DNA of 39,800 nucleotides from Candidatus Latescibacterota bacterium (lineage in GTDB: Bacteria > JAAXHH01): assembly GCA_022823465.1 (NCBI GenBank), contig JAJEHX010000002.1, positions 1-39,800 of the forward strand, read 5' to 3'. Shown piece by piece: positions 24,404-32,990 of the stretch. The position numbers were made by a program, and so were the translations under genes. Numbering within the stretch: the first letter of the stretch is position 1; the number at the start of each line of letters is the position of its first letter. The notes beneath the pieces were generated by a model, which was not told the origin of the DNA, did not search any database, and saw only the letters and a program-made list of their open reading frames with translations.

Positions 24404-26068
24404 TTACCTGATATTCAGCCTCGCCATCTGGGTGATGATGTAATCGGCGCAACGAAACGCCAGCGCCTGAATCGTCAGCGTCGGATTGCTCTTGCCGCTG
24501 GTGACGAAGGACGAACCGTCGACGATGAACAGGTTGTCCACGTCGTGGGCCTGGTTGAACTTGTTTACCACCGAAGTCGCCGGATCGTTGCCCATGCGGC
24601 AGGTGCCCATGAGATGGGCGTCGCCGTGGGGAACGAAATTCGGCGAGGCGACAATCCCGTGGGCCCCGGCGGCGTCCAGCAATTCGCGGGCGCGGTCCCG
24701 GAAGAAGTCTCCGAGTCTATGCTCGTTCGGATGCACGTTATAGGTCACACGCGGTACGGGCAGGCCCCACTTGTCCTTGACGTCGGGGTCCAGGTCGATC
24801 GTGTTGGATTCCTGGGACATGGACTGCATGCTGGTAAGGGCGACCATGTACCGGGTGTAGTTGTCCATGATCCACTTCTTGCGGCGGGCGCCCCACCTGC
24901 GAAGGCGCGGCATGTTCAGGTTGGCGAAGGAGATGGTCTCGCCGTCTCCCCGCGGTTCGAGCACGCCTCCGCCGAAGAAGCCGTACTTGTCCGGATCCGG
25001 GTCGTAGAAATCCTGTATGATCCGGGAATCCATGACCCCCTTATACTCGTTGAGGTCCTTTTCGAAGAAGCCGCGGGCTGACTGGTAGTAATTGAACATC
25101 AGGTGCTTGCCCACCTTGCCGCTACTGTTGGCCAGGCCGTCCGGGAAGAGATTCGATTTGGACATGAGCAGCAGGCGGGGGGTATGGACGCCGTTGCAGC
25201 ACACGATAACCGCGCGGGCTTCCAGCCGGTGTTCGCGCAGGTCCTTGTCGAGGTAGATGACGCCCTCGGCCCTGCCGTCCTCGTCGACCACGATTTCCCG
25301 CACGCAGGCATCGGCCCGTATCTGGCAGTTGCCCGTCCTCAGCGCCCGGGGGATCATGGTGACCAGCATGCTGGACCGCGCGCCGATGGTGCAGACGTAG
25401 CTTTCACAGAAACCGCAGTTCATCACCGGCGGCCGTCCGCCGTATTCCCGCGAGTTGATGGCCAGGGGCGCCGGGTAGGAATGCCAGCCGAGCTTCTGGG
25501 CGGCCATGTCGGCCAGGGCGCCAGAACTGGTCCGCGGCACGGGCGGCATGGGATAGGGCCGGCGGCGCGGCGGATCGAAGGGATTGGCGCCGGCCAGCCC
25601 GGAAATGCCGATCTCGTATTCGGCCTTTTCGTAGTAGTGCTCGAGGTCCCAGTAGTCGATGGGCCAGTCCTGTACGTCCGCGCCGTCCAGGTCGCCGAAG
25701 AGGCTTCGCTCTCTGAAATCGTTCTCGTGGAGCCGCCAGGATATGCCCGTGTAGTGGAGCGTGCTTCCCCCCACCGTGCTCTGCATGTGGATCCCGTGGT
25801 CTTCCACGGCCTGGTCGCCGTCCGTCTGCCGGTACGTATTGGGCTGGTCGTGTCGATAGATGTTGGGGTGGTCATGGTTGTTGCTGGCCGGATGCATAGC
25901 CATGAGCTCGTCCTGGTCGAAGTGGCGCGTCTTCTGGAAGGAGCCCATTTCCATGGCGACCACCTTCAGGCCCTGCGTACTCAGTTCCTTCGCCAGGACC
26001 GCGCCGGCCGCACCGGTACCGATGACGATGACGTCCGGGCGTCGTATGCTGGGATTGGGTAGAGACAT
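24404..26068 (-). CDS. GMC-family FAD-dependent oxidoreductase (sugar or polyol dehydrogenase large subunit)
   Basis: 554-residue flavoprotein. Dinucleotide-binding motif VIGTGAAGAVLAKELS at residues 15-30; GGSTLHYTGISWR; the GMC C-terminal region with HLMGTCRMGNDP and final NLFIVDGSSFVTSGKSNPTL. It resembles the FAD subunit of membrane-bound gluconate or sorbitol dehydrogenases, which oxidise sugars or sugar acids in the periplasm. No signal peptide of its own is seen; the co-encoded subunit (13 bp upstream) has a Tat signal, so export as a folded complex is likely. GGAGC lies 5 nt before ATG 26068. No cytochrome c subunit gene is adjacent, so the electron acceptor is open. Confidence 0.9.
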   Translation of the reverse strand: MSLPNPSIRRPDVIVIGTGAAGAVLAKELSTQGLKVVAMEMGSFQKTRHFDQDELMAMHPASNNHDHPNIYRHDQPNTYRQTDGDQAVEDHGIHMQSTVGGSTLHYTGISWRLHENDFRERSLFGDLDGADVQDWPIDYWDLEHYYEKAEYEIGISGLAGANPFDPPRRRPYPMPPVPRTSSGALADMAAQKLGWHSYPAPLAINSREYGGRPPVMNCGFCESYVCTIGARSSMLVTMIPRALRTGNCQIRADACVREIVVDEDGRAEGVIYLDKDLREHRLEARAVIVCCNGVHTPRLLLMSKSNLFPDGLANSSGKVGKHLMFNYYQSARGFFEKDLNEYKGVMDSRIIQDFYDPDPDKYGFFGGGVLEPRGDGETISFANLNMPRLRRWGARRKKWIMDNYTRYMVALTSMQSMSQESNTIDLDPDVKDKWGLPVPRVTYNVHPNEHRLGDFFRDRARELLDAAGAHGIVASPNFVPHGDAHLMGTCRMGNDPATSVVNKFNQAHDVDNLFIVDGSSFVTSGKSNPTLTIQALAFRCADYIITQMARLNIR

Positions 26069-26081
26069 GGTTGCTCCGGTA

Positions 26082-26762
26082 CTACGCTTCGCCGATGATC
26101 CGGCTCTTCATGGGGCCGTCGTAAGGCTTCCATTCGGGATACTCGATTTCCGGGATGGTCATATCGAATTCGCTGAAGGGGGGATCGTAGCCGAAAGGCG
26201 CCCGACCTGGGAAACGGATCAGCTTCCATCCGGCCTGCCGGTAGTTTCCGCCGTAAGCCGGATCGCAGAACATGCCCTCCATGGTATGCGTGACCACCAT
26301 GCGGAGGAAGTCGCGGCCGCCCATGGGGGCGTCCTGCGGCCAGGTCCGCGGGGATCTGGGCCGGTCGATTCCCATGAGCGCCCTGCGCCTGCCCCGGGTA
26401 TCCAGATTCAGAAAACCGGATTCCAGCGCATTCAGGCAATATTGGTCGAAAGCGGCCAGACCCGAAACGTATGACTCCCTGTACTCGGCTCTGTGCGTGC
26501 CGAGGGCCTGGTCGATATAGACGGCTACGCGGGCTTCCGCCGCGCCGGGCCCGTTTTCATCGGTGGGCATGATCATCCGGGCCAGGGCATCCACGATGCG
26601 CCCCTGGCGGGCGTCCAGGTTCTGCCAGGCATGTTCGAATGGCGTCGTTTCCTGGGCGGCGAGCGCGCCGGTTCGGGACAGCACGCCAAGCGTGATCACG
26701 CCACCGGTTGCCCGCGCGGTATTGGCCAGAAAAAAACGACGGGAAAACGGTTTCTGTTTCAT
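26082..26762 (-). CDS. Gluconate 2-dehydrogenase subunit 3-like protein with Tat signal
   Basis: 226-residue protein of the small-subunit family that accompanies GMC dehydrogenases. The N-terminus is a Tat signal (FSRRFFLANTARA, arginines 8-9, hydrophobic GGVITLGVLS, cleavage after ALA). The mature part has the family features IVDALARMIMPTDENGPGA and GGRDFLRMVVTHTMEGMFCDP. It probably carries the FAD subunit through the Tat system. First gene of a three-gene operon with a good promoter at 26816-26845. Confidence 0.88.
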   Translation of the reverse strand: MKQKPFSRRFFLANTARATGGVITLGVLSRTGALAAQETTPFEHAWQNLDARQGRIVDALARMIMPTDENGPGAAEARVAVYIDQALGTHRAEYRESYVSGLAAFDQYCLNALESGFLNLDTRGRRRALMGIDRPRSPRTWPQDAPMGGRDFLRMVVTHTMEGMFCDPAYGGNYRQAGWKLIRFPGRAPFGYDPPFSEFDMTIPEIEYPEWKPYDGPMKSRIIGEA

Positions 26763-26815
26763 GGTTTCCAGACTCCCGAATCAGCGCTTCCCAGGGTTCG
26801 AATGCGCATTGGGAA

Positions 26816-26845
26816 AGTATACACATTCCGGAACATTTTATTCAA
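26816..26845 (-). promoter_or_regulatory. Promoter of the GMC dehydrogenase operon
   Basis: On the minus strand TTGAAT (26840-26845) and TATACT (26816-26821) are 18 bp apart, 54 bp before the start codon at 26762. The spacer contains an 8-bp palindrome TTCCGGAA (26826-26833) that may be an operator. Confidence 0.6.
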
Positions 26846-26923
26846 ACTTTCCGCTCCCAAAATACGGGTGAAACCGGTGTTGACAATAGAATTCGCACAC
26901 GCCGAAACACGCGGGCAAAGAGG

Positions 26924-26951
26924 TTGACGGCGATACCAGCCAATCTATATT
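26924..26951 (+). promoter_or_regulatory. Promoter of the S66 peptidase gene, placed for a leaderless transcript
   Basis: TTGACG (26924-26929) and TATATT (26946-26951) are 16 bp apart. The ATG at 26960 is only 8 bp after the -10 element, so transcription should begin at or within a few bases of the start codon. No Shine-Dalgarno sequence is present in this interval, in agreement. Confidence 0.6.
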
Positions 26952-26959
26952 CATAAAGC

Positions 26960-27916
26960 ATGGACGTATTGAAACCGCCGGCTCTGAAAAAGGGCGATAC
27001 AATCGGGATCGCTGCACCGGCCAGTCATTCCGCCTTCCCCGGTGCCCTGCAGAACGGCCGCGATTCACTCGAAGCCCTCGGATTCCGTACGGTAACCGCA
27101 CCGCACCTGACGGATCGTCACGGGTTTCTGGCCGGCCGGGACGCCGACCGCCTGGCCGATCTCGAATGCATGTTCGCCGATCCCGAAATCCACGGGATCG
27201 TGTGTCTCCGCGGCGGGTACGGGTCCGTCCGCATGTTGCCGCGGATGGATTTCGATTCCGTCCGCGCCCATCCCAAGGTGTTTGTGGGGTACAGCGACAT
27301 CACGGCACTCCACGGCGCCATACACCGGAAAACCGGGCTGGTCACCTTCTGGGGCCCCATGGTCTCGTCCGATATGAGCCCCGATTTCCATCCGTACAAC
27401 CGGGATGCCTTCATGAAGGCGGTCAGCGGCACGGCTGCCATAGGAACAATAGCACATCCGGATGACCTGCCCCCGGTGCAGGTCATCCGCGGTGGAAAAG
27501 CCGGCGGACCGCTGATCGGGGGCACGCTTTCATTGCTTGCCGCCGCGGTGGGCACGCCGTACGAATTCGAGTACGACGGCGCGATCCTGTTTTTTGAGGA
27601 CGTGGGCGAGGAACCCCACCGGATCGACCGGATGCTGACCCAGTTGCTGCAGGCCGGCAGGCTGGAGCGCGTTGCCGGAATCGTAATCGGCGAATGCGCC
27701 GGATGCGGCAGCGCGCCGAACAACCCCTCGTTCCCCTATGGCAATTTCAGTATCGAAGAGGTGTTCATAGACCGGCTCCAACCGCTCGGAATACCAGTAA
27801 TTTACGGTTTGGGCATAGGACACGGGACCTATAAGGCGACCCTGCCCCTGGGGGTGCGGGCCACGCTTGACGGGGATGCCGGCAGCCTCGCCATAGACGA
27901 ATCGGGCGTCAGTTAG
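26960..27916 (+). CDS. S66 family LD-carboxypeptidase
   Basis: 318-residue serine peptidase of the LdcA/MccF family, which removes terminal D-amino acids from peptidoglycan peptides or inactivates microcin-type conjugates. Landmarks: LKKGDTIGIAAPAS at the N-terminus, VCLRGGYGSVRMLP, nucleophile S112 in VGYSDITALHG, the glutamate region FFEDVGEEPHRIDRML and the C-terminal histidine in GLGIGHGTYKATLPLG. No signal peptide, so a cytoplasmic murein-recycling type enzyme is likely. The start at 26960 matches family N-termini but has no ribosome binding site; the promoter position suggests a leaderless message. It is followed by a dehydrogenase gene after 59 bp. Confidence 0.92.
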   Translation: MDVLKPPALKKGDTIGIAAPASHSAFPGALQNGRDSLEALGFRTVTAPHLTDRHGFLAGRDADRLADLECMFADPEIHGIVCLRGGYGSVRMLPRMDFDSVRAHPKVFVGYSDITALHGAIHRKTGLVTFWGPMVSSDMSPDFHPYNRDAFMKAVSGTAAIGTIAHPDDLPPVQVIRGGKAGGPLIGGTLSLLAAAVGTPYEFEYDGAILFFEDVGEEPHRIDRMLTQLLQAGRLERVAGIVIGECAGCGSAPNNPSFPYGNFSIEEVFIDRLQPLGIPVIYGLGIGHGTYKATLPLGVRATLDGDAGSLAIDESGVS

Positions 27917-27975
27917 TCACATCGATCGGAACAGTCTCCCGGTCAGCCCGCAGTTTACATGATAGAGGAACCTCC

Positions 27976-28917
27976 ATGGGCAGTTGCATCTTGCTGGATG
28001 TACCCCTGCCGCCGGCCGTGCTGGATCTTTTCGAGCCGGGGGACGAATTTCACCTGCTCGACGATCTGGAGAAAAAGGATGAACGGTGGCGGTTGATCGA
28101 CGCTTACTTGACCTATGGCCATCCCCCGACGGACGGGGAGATCATGGACCGCATGCCGAACCTGAGGGTCATCAGCAACTTCGGGGTCGGCGTCGATCAC
28201 ATCGACACGGAGGCGGCCCGGGCGCGGGGAATACCCGTCGGCAATACGCCGAACCTGCTGGACGGCGCCACGGCGGACATGACCTTTACCCTCCTGATGG
28301 CGGCGGCGCGGCGCGTAGTCGTCGGCGACCGGTTCGCCCGAAGCCCCGAATTTACTCATTACGACCCGAGTATACTGCACGGATACGAAGTGCATGGAAG
28401 CACCATCGGCATCATTGGCATGGGCAGCATCGGGAAGCAGGTGGCCAAAAGAGCCAATGGATTCGACATGGAGATCGTCTATCACAATCGCAAGCCGGCC
28501 CCCGATGATCACCTTTACCAGGCGCGGTACGTCTCGCTGGCGGCACTATTCGAGGTATCGGACTTCGTCACTTTGAACTGCCCGCTCACCGACGAAACCA
28601 GGGGACTGATCGACGAAGCCGCGCTGAAGCGCATGAAGAAGACGGCCATCCTGATCAACCTGGCCCGGGGCGGGGTGGTGGATCACGATGCCCTCTGCGA
28701 CGCCCTGCGCAACGGCCGGATCGCCGCGGCGGCGCTGGACGTCACCGAACCCGAACCCCTGCCGAGGGACCACCCCCTGCTCACGCTGGACAACCTGGTC
28801 ATCGCACCGCACCTGGGCAGCGCGACCACGCGCACGCGCCACGCGATGGCCCGCCTGACGGTGGACAATCTCAGGGCGGGGCTCGCCGGCCGGTCCCTGC
28901 CCAGCAGGGTCGTCTGA
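27976..28917 (+). CDS. D-isomer-specific 2-hydroxyacid dehydrogenase
   Basis: 313-residue NAD(P)-dependent dehydrogenase. NAD-binding motif GMGSIG at 148-153, with catalytic R231 in NLARGGVVD, E260 in TEPEPLPRDHPL and H279 in IAPHLGSAT. The substrate-side strand is LRVISNFGVGVDHID. Members reduce glyoxylate, hydroxypyruvate or other 2-keto acids, and the family does not allow a finer call here. GAGGAA lies about 5 nt before the ATG. The gene ends 7 bp before the Ppx/GppA start. Confidence 0.92.
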   Translation: MGSCILLDVPLPPAVLDLFEPGDEFHLLDDLEKKDERWRLIDAYLTYGHPPTDGEIMDRMPNLRVISNFGVGVDHIDTEAARARGIPVGNTPNLLDGATADMTFTLLMAAARRVVVGDRFARSPEFTHYDPSILHGYEVHGSTIGIIGMGSIGKQVAKRANGFDMEIVYHNRKPAPDDHLYQARYVSLAALFEVSDFVTLNCPLTDETRGLIDEAALKRMKKTAILINLARGGVVDHDALCDALRNGRIAAAALDVTEPEPLPRDHPLLTLDNLVIAPHLGSATTRTRHAMARLTVDNLRAGLAGRSLPSRVV

Positions 28918-28924
28918 GGTAGGT

Positions 28925-30463
28925 TTGTATTCCTTTGCACCACTCGAGCACCGCGTCGCCGTAATCGACCTGGGTTCCAATACCGCCCGGCTCATGATCG
29001 CCCAGTACACCCGTGACCGGGTCTTCAAGGTAACCGACGAGGTCAGCAGACGGGTCCGTTTGGGAGAAGGGATTGCCAGGGGGAACAAGCTTCGCTCCGG
29101 GGCGCGGACCCGTGCGCTGGAGGCGGTCCGCATGTTCAAGTCTTTCTGCGACGCGCAAGGCGTTGAACGGATACTGCCCGTCGCGACCGCGGCCGTGCGG
29201 GACGCCGCGGACGGCCCACGCTTCCTCGAGGAAATCGGCCGCGTTACCGGGCTTCAGTTCCGGCTGCTCAGCGGCGAGGAGGAAGCGTTCTACAGCACCG
29301 TGGGCGTGATCAACAGCCTGGGCGTTTTCAATGGCCTCATCCTGGACATTGGGGGCGGTAGCGCGGAAATCGGCCTTATCCGGGACGGCGCGTTCACGAA
29401 AGGCGCGTCCACGCCCTTTGGTACGGTTCGGACGACCGAGGCCTACCTTCCGGATTCAGAGGTTACTGCCGGTCAGATGAAGCGGCTCGATGCGGATATT
29501 GATCAGGTACTGGACGGTATCGGTTGGATTAAAACCAGGGGAGCAGAAACCATCGCCGGTGTCGGGGGCGTCGTCCGCGCCCTGGCCCGCATCGACCGGA
29601 TGGACCGGAAGTATCCGCTCGGACTCGTGCATGGTTATGAACTGAAACGGCGCCGGCTTGAAAAACTTCTCGAACGCATCGCGGCTACGCCCGTTTCCGA
29701 GCGCGTGCGGCGTATCCCGGGTTTGCAGAGCGAGCGGGAGGATATCATCCTCGCCGGCGCCATGATCGTGGCGGGGGTGATGCGGAAGACCGGGGCCCGG
29801 CGGCTGATCGTAAGCGGCCAGGGATTACGCGAAGGGTTGTTCTTCGAAGAAGCGTTCAAGCCGGCCTCGAGGCCGGACAGTATCGGCCAACTGCGCCGGT
29901 TCACCATCCTGAACCTGGTCCGGCTTTATGGTTACGAAGGACCCCATACCGCGCACGTCGCCCATCTTGCGCTCTCCATGTTCGATCAGCTCGAGGAGGC
30001 GCACGGATACGGAGCACTGGAGCGGGAGTATCTGTGGGCCGCGGCCATGTTGCACGACATTGGGACAGTGATCGATTATTACGATCATCACAAACACTCG
30101 GCCTACGTCATCCTGAATGCCGGCCTGCCCGGATTCGATCATCGCGAGATCGTGATCATCGCCTGGCTGTGCCTTAATCATCGACGAGGGAAGCCGGACT
30201 TCTCCCGGTACCACGCCGTGTTGAAGAAGGAAGACCTTGCCATGGTGTACCGTCTGTCCTCGTTGCTGCGGTTGTCCGAATACCTGGACCGAAGCCGGGC
30301 GCAGATCGTCGCGGACGTACGTCTGGAGACGGGAGATAAGAAAGTACGTATGAAGGTCCTTGCCCGCGACGACAGGGACATTACCGTGGAACTGTCCGAA
30401 GCGCGCAACCGTGTCCAGCTATTTGAAGAATACTTTGGGAAACGGCTCGAGATCGAGGCGTGA
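28925..30463 (+). CDS. Ppx/GppA-family exopolyphosphatase/guanosine pentaphosphate phosphohydrolase, TTG start
   Basis: 512-residue two-part enzyme. The N-terminal ASKHA-fold phosphatase shows VAVIDLGSNTARLMI, RLLSGEEEAFYS and LILDIGGGSAEIGLI, known for hydrolysis of polyphosphate or pppGpp. The C-terminal HD-type region contains MLHDIG (H377-D378) and a later CLNHRRGKP. Translation is taken to start at TTG 28925, since GAGG lies 5 nt before it and the conserved domain begins 10 residues later; the next in-frame ATG falls inside the first motif. Polyphosphate versus pppGpp preference cannot be settled from the sequence. Confidence 0.88.
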   Translation: MYSFAPLEHRVAVIDLGSNTARLMIAQYTRDRVFKVTDEVSRRVRLGEGIARGNKLRSGARTRALEAVRMFKSFCDAQGVERILPVATAAVRDAADGPRFLEEIGRVTGLQFRLLSGEEEAFYSTVGVINSLGVFNGLILDIGGGSAEIGLIRDGAFTKGASTPFGTVRTTEAYLPDSEVTAGQMKRLDADIDQVLDGIGWIKTRGAETIAGVGGVVRALARIDRMDRKYPLGLVHGYELKRRRLEKLLERIAATPVSERVRRIPGLQSEREDIILAGAMIVAGVMRKTGARRLIVSGQGLREGLFFEEAFKPASRPDSIGQLRRFTILNLVRLYGYEGPHTAHVAHLALSMFDQLEEAHGYGALEREYLWAAAMLHDIGTVIDYYDHHKHSAYVILNAGLPGFDHREIVIIAWLCLNHRRGKPDFSRYHAVLKKEDLAMVYRLSSLLRLSEYLDRSRAQIVADVRLETGDKKVRMKVLARDDRDITVELSEARNRVQLFEEYFGKRLEIEA

Positions 30464-30510
30464 CGGCCAGGTACGGCCAAGAGACGCATAAAGGCGAAGA
30501 GACACAAAAT

Positions 30511-31239
30511 ATGGTGTTAAGCTCCGGGCAGAAGAGGTTCTTCGACGACTTCGGCTACCTCGCCCTTCCTGGTCTCATGCGGGAGGAGGTCCAGTGGATC
30601 GTCGATGAATTCGAAGGGGTGTTCGACAGGGCCGGAGTCTTACACGACGGCAGCAGGCGTTCGAGCCTGGGACCATTCATCGAACGCAGCGAACGGCTGT
30701 GCGCGCTGCTGGACAGCCCGAAGGTCGACGGACTGCTAACCGGCCTTCTGGGGGAGGACTACAATTACCTGGGCAGCGGCGGCGAGATGTACGTCGGGGA
30801 CGGCCTGTGGCATCCCGACTGCCACGGAGACCCGGTAGTCCAGGTCAAATGGGCGATGTATCTCGATCCGCTGACCCGGGATACCGGAGCACTGAGATTC
30901 GTACCGGGTTCCCACCGGCAGGGATGGCAGGGTAATCTCGATACCCATGCGCTCTGGGGCATCGGCATGGAAGAGGTCCCCTGCGTCGTGCCGGACAACC
31001 GCCCCGGCGACGTCATCGTGTTCAACCAGATGACCTTGCACAATGCCCTCGGCGGCGGAAACCGCCGGCGCATGTTGAACATATTGGCCTGTTCCGCCTG
31101 CCGCTCGGAAACCGAACTGGCCTTTCTAAAACGCAGGCTCCCGGCATCCCGCGAGGAACTGCATTGGGAAATCATGCGCGGAACCGCTACGACAGGGCGT
31201 ATGCGCCATCTGGAGCAACCATGGACCATGCTGAGCTGA
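30511..31239 (+). CDS. Phytanoyl-CoA dioxygenase (PhyH) family oxygenase
   Basis: 242-residue Fe(II)/2-oxoglutarate dioxygenase, the shortest of three in the window. Metal ligands: H101-x-D103 in GLWHPDCHGD and distal H177 in MTLHNALGGG, with following NRRRML arginines; FVPGSHRQGW is present. ATG 30511 is preferred over GTG 30460 because the family N-terminus (FFDDFGYLALPGL) begins shortly after it and the 17-residue extension is not conserved in character; purine-rich GAAGAG lies about 10 nt upstream. It overlaps the next gene by 19 bp, suggesting coupling with the IlvD/Edd dehydratase. Confidence 0.85.
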   Translation: MVLSSGQKRFFDDFGYLALPGLMREEVQWIVDEFEGVFDRAGVLHDGSRRSSLGPFIERSERLCALLDSPKVDGLLTGLLGEDYNYLGSGGEMYVGDGLWHPDCHGDPVVQVKWAMYLDPLTRDTGALRFVPGSHRQGWQGNLDTHALWGIGMEEVPCVVPDNRPGDVIVFNQMTLHNALGGGNRRRMLNILACSACRSETELAFLKRRLPASREELHWEIMRGTATTGRMRHLEQPWTMLS

Positions 31240-32927
31240 CCGGGCAGTCCGGTCCGCCTGGAATCGACAGGAACCTGACCCGGTACGGCGACACGGAGTT
31301 CAGCCGGTACATGAGGCGGGCGTTTCTGTCTTCCGCGGGCTATGACGGCGAAGACCTCGACCGGCCGATCATCGGCATTGCGGACACTTCTTCGGACTAC
31401 AACACGTGCCACCGGGATATGCCGGCGCTGGTAGAAGGCGTCAAACGCGGGGTCGCCCAGGCCGGTGGTCTCGCCCTGGTCTTCCCCACGATCTCACTGG
31501 CCGAAACGCTGCTTTCGCCCACTTCCATGCTCTTTCGCAACCTGTTGGCCATGGATACGGAGGAAATGATCCGGGCCCAGCCGATGGACGGCGTCGTGCT
31601 GTTGGGGGGCTGCGACAAGACCGTGCCGGCCCAGTTGATGGGCGCCGTTTCGGCCGGCGTGCCGGCGATCTCGCTGGTGACCGGCGCCATGCGTACGGGT
31701 AGCTGGCAGGGCGAACGCCTCGGCGCCTGTACAGATTGCCGCCGGTACTGGCTCCGGCACCGGGCGGGCGAGTTCGACCGGGATGAGATCGGAGAAATAG
31801 AACAGGCCCTGTGCCCCACGGGCGGAACGTGCATGGTCATGGGAACGGCCTCTACCATGGCCTGTCTCACGGCGACGCTGGGACTGATGCTCCCCGGTGG
31901 AGCAACCCCCCTGTCGGGATCGGGGGACCGGTTGCGGCAGGCGGTAATGACAGGCAGGCGCATCGTCGAACTGGCCACAGGCGGAGAGGGACCGCTCAAG
32001 TTGCTCACCAGGGCGTCTTTCGACAACGCGGCCACCGTGCTTGCGGCGCTAGGCGGGTCCACCAACGCCGTGATCCACCTCATCGCCATTGCCCGCCGCG
32101 CCGGGATCGCCCTCACGCTGGAAGACATCCATGAGGCGGCACGAAAAACGCCCGTGCTGGTGAACTGCAAACCCGTGGGCACGGGATACATGGAGGACTT
32201 TCACAAGGCGGGCGGTCTCCCCGTGCTGTGGAAGGCTCTGGAGCCCCGGCTGGATCTGAACGCCTTGAATGTGGATGGCAGGTCACTGGGAGCGATCCTG
32301 AAGGACACGCCTCCGCCGGCCACATGGCAGGATACCATAGGCACCCTGGAAAACCCCATCGGTCCACCCGGCGCGCTGGTCGTCCTGCGCGGCACCCTGG
32401 CGCCGGACGGCGCACTGATCAAACGGGCCGCGGCGGCGCTGGACCGCCAACGCCACCGGGGGCCGGCCGCCGTATTCGAGTCGCCCGACGACGTGGCGGC
32501 GCGGATCGACGACCCGAAACTGGGACTCACTCCCGATCACGTGCTCGTCATGCGAAACGCCGGTCCCGTGGCCATGGGCATGCCCGAAGCCGGTTCGCTG
32601 CCCATCCCGGCCTACCTGGCAAAAAAGGGCGTCGTGGACATGGTGCGCGTCTCCGACGCGCGGATGAGCGGCACGGCGTACGGTACGGTCGTACTGCACT
32701 GTTGCCCCGAGGCGGCTGCGGGCGGCCCGCTGGCCCTCGTCAGGGATGGCGACGTAATTGAACTCGACGTGGAGAACCGGCGGCTCGACCTGTGCGTGCC
32801 GGCGGAGGAACTGGCCCGGCGAAAGGCCGGACACGTGCCTCCGCGCGCGTCGGGAAGAGGGTGGCGCAGATTGTACGCCGAACACGTCCTTCCCGCCCAC
32901 CTTGGCGCCGACCTGGATTTTCTTTGA
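31221..32927 (+). CDS. IlvD/Edd family Fe-S dehydratase, aldonic-acid type
   Basis: 568-residue Fe-S dehydratase. Three cluster cysteines can be placed: C63 in DYNTCHRDM, C131 in LLGGCDKTVPA and C204 in TGGTCMVMGTA. Their spacing and the stretch SMLFRNLLAMDTEEMIRAQP resemble L-arabinonate/D-xylonate dehydratases rather than the branched-chain amino acid enzyme IlvD. The expected reaction is dehydration of a sugar acid to its 2-keto-3-deoxy form. ATG 31221 has TGGAGC 6 nt upstream; the frame is open further up inside the PhyH gene, without similarity. Needs Fe-S clusters, which the suf operon could supply. Confidence 0.9.
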   Translation: MDHAELTGQSGPPGIDRNLTRYGDTEFSRYMRRAFLSSAGYDGEDLDRPIIGIADTSSDYNTCHRDMPALVEGVKRGVAQAGGLALVFPTISLAETLLSPTSMLFRNLLAMDTEEMIRAQPMDGVVLLGGCDKTVPAQLMGAVSAGVPAISLVTGAMRTGSWQGERLGACTDCRRYWLRHRAGEFDRDEIGEIEQALCPTGGTCMVMGTASTMACLTATLGLMLPGGATPLSGSGDRLRQAVMTGRRIVELATGGEGPLKLLTRASFDNAATVLAALGGSTNAVIHLIAIARRAGIALTLEDIHEAARKTPVLVNCKPVGTGYMEDFHKAGGLPVLWKALEPRLDLNALNVDGRSLGAILKDTPPPATWQDTIGTLENPIGPPGALVVLRGTLAPDGALIKRAAAALDRQRHRGPAAVFESPDDVAARIDDPKLGLTPDHVLVMRNAGPVAMGMPEAGSLPIPAYLAKKGVVDMVRVSDARMSGTAYGTVVLHCCPEAAAGGPLALVRDGDVIELDVENRRLDLCVPAEELARRKAGHVPPRASGRGWRRLYAEHVLPAHLGADLDFL

Positions 32928-32990
32928 GACGGAACCGCAACCTCCGATTCGTTATTCGCACAGCAGTTCGATCGAGAAAGGAATCATGTC

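Noticed and set aside
23159-25081. 640-codon plus-strand open frame opposite the aminotransferase and GMC genes
   Set aside because: It spans two real minus-strand genes and the gap between them, has no recognisable motif, and is explained by GC-rich codon bias of the opposite strand.
30479-30506. Near-direct repeat AAGAGACGCA / AAGAGACACA before the third PhyH gene
   Set aside because: Only 9 of 10 bases match, it is purine-rich and overlaps a ribosome binding region; probably chance.
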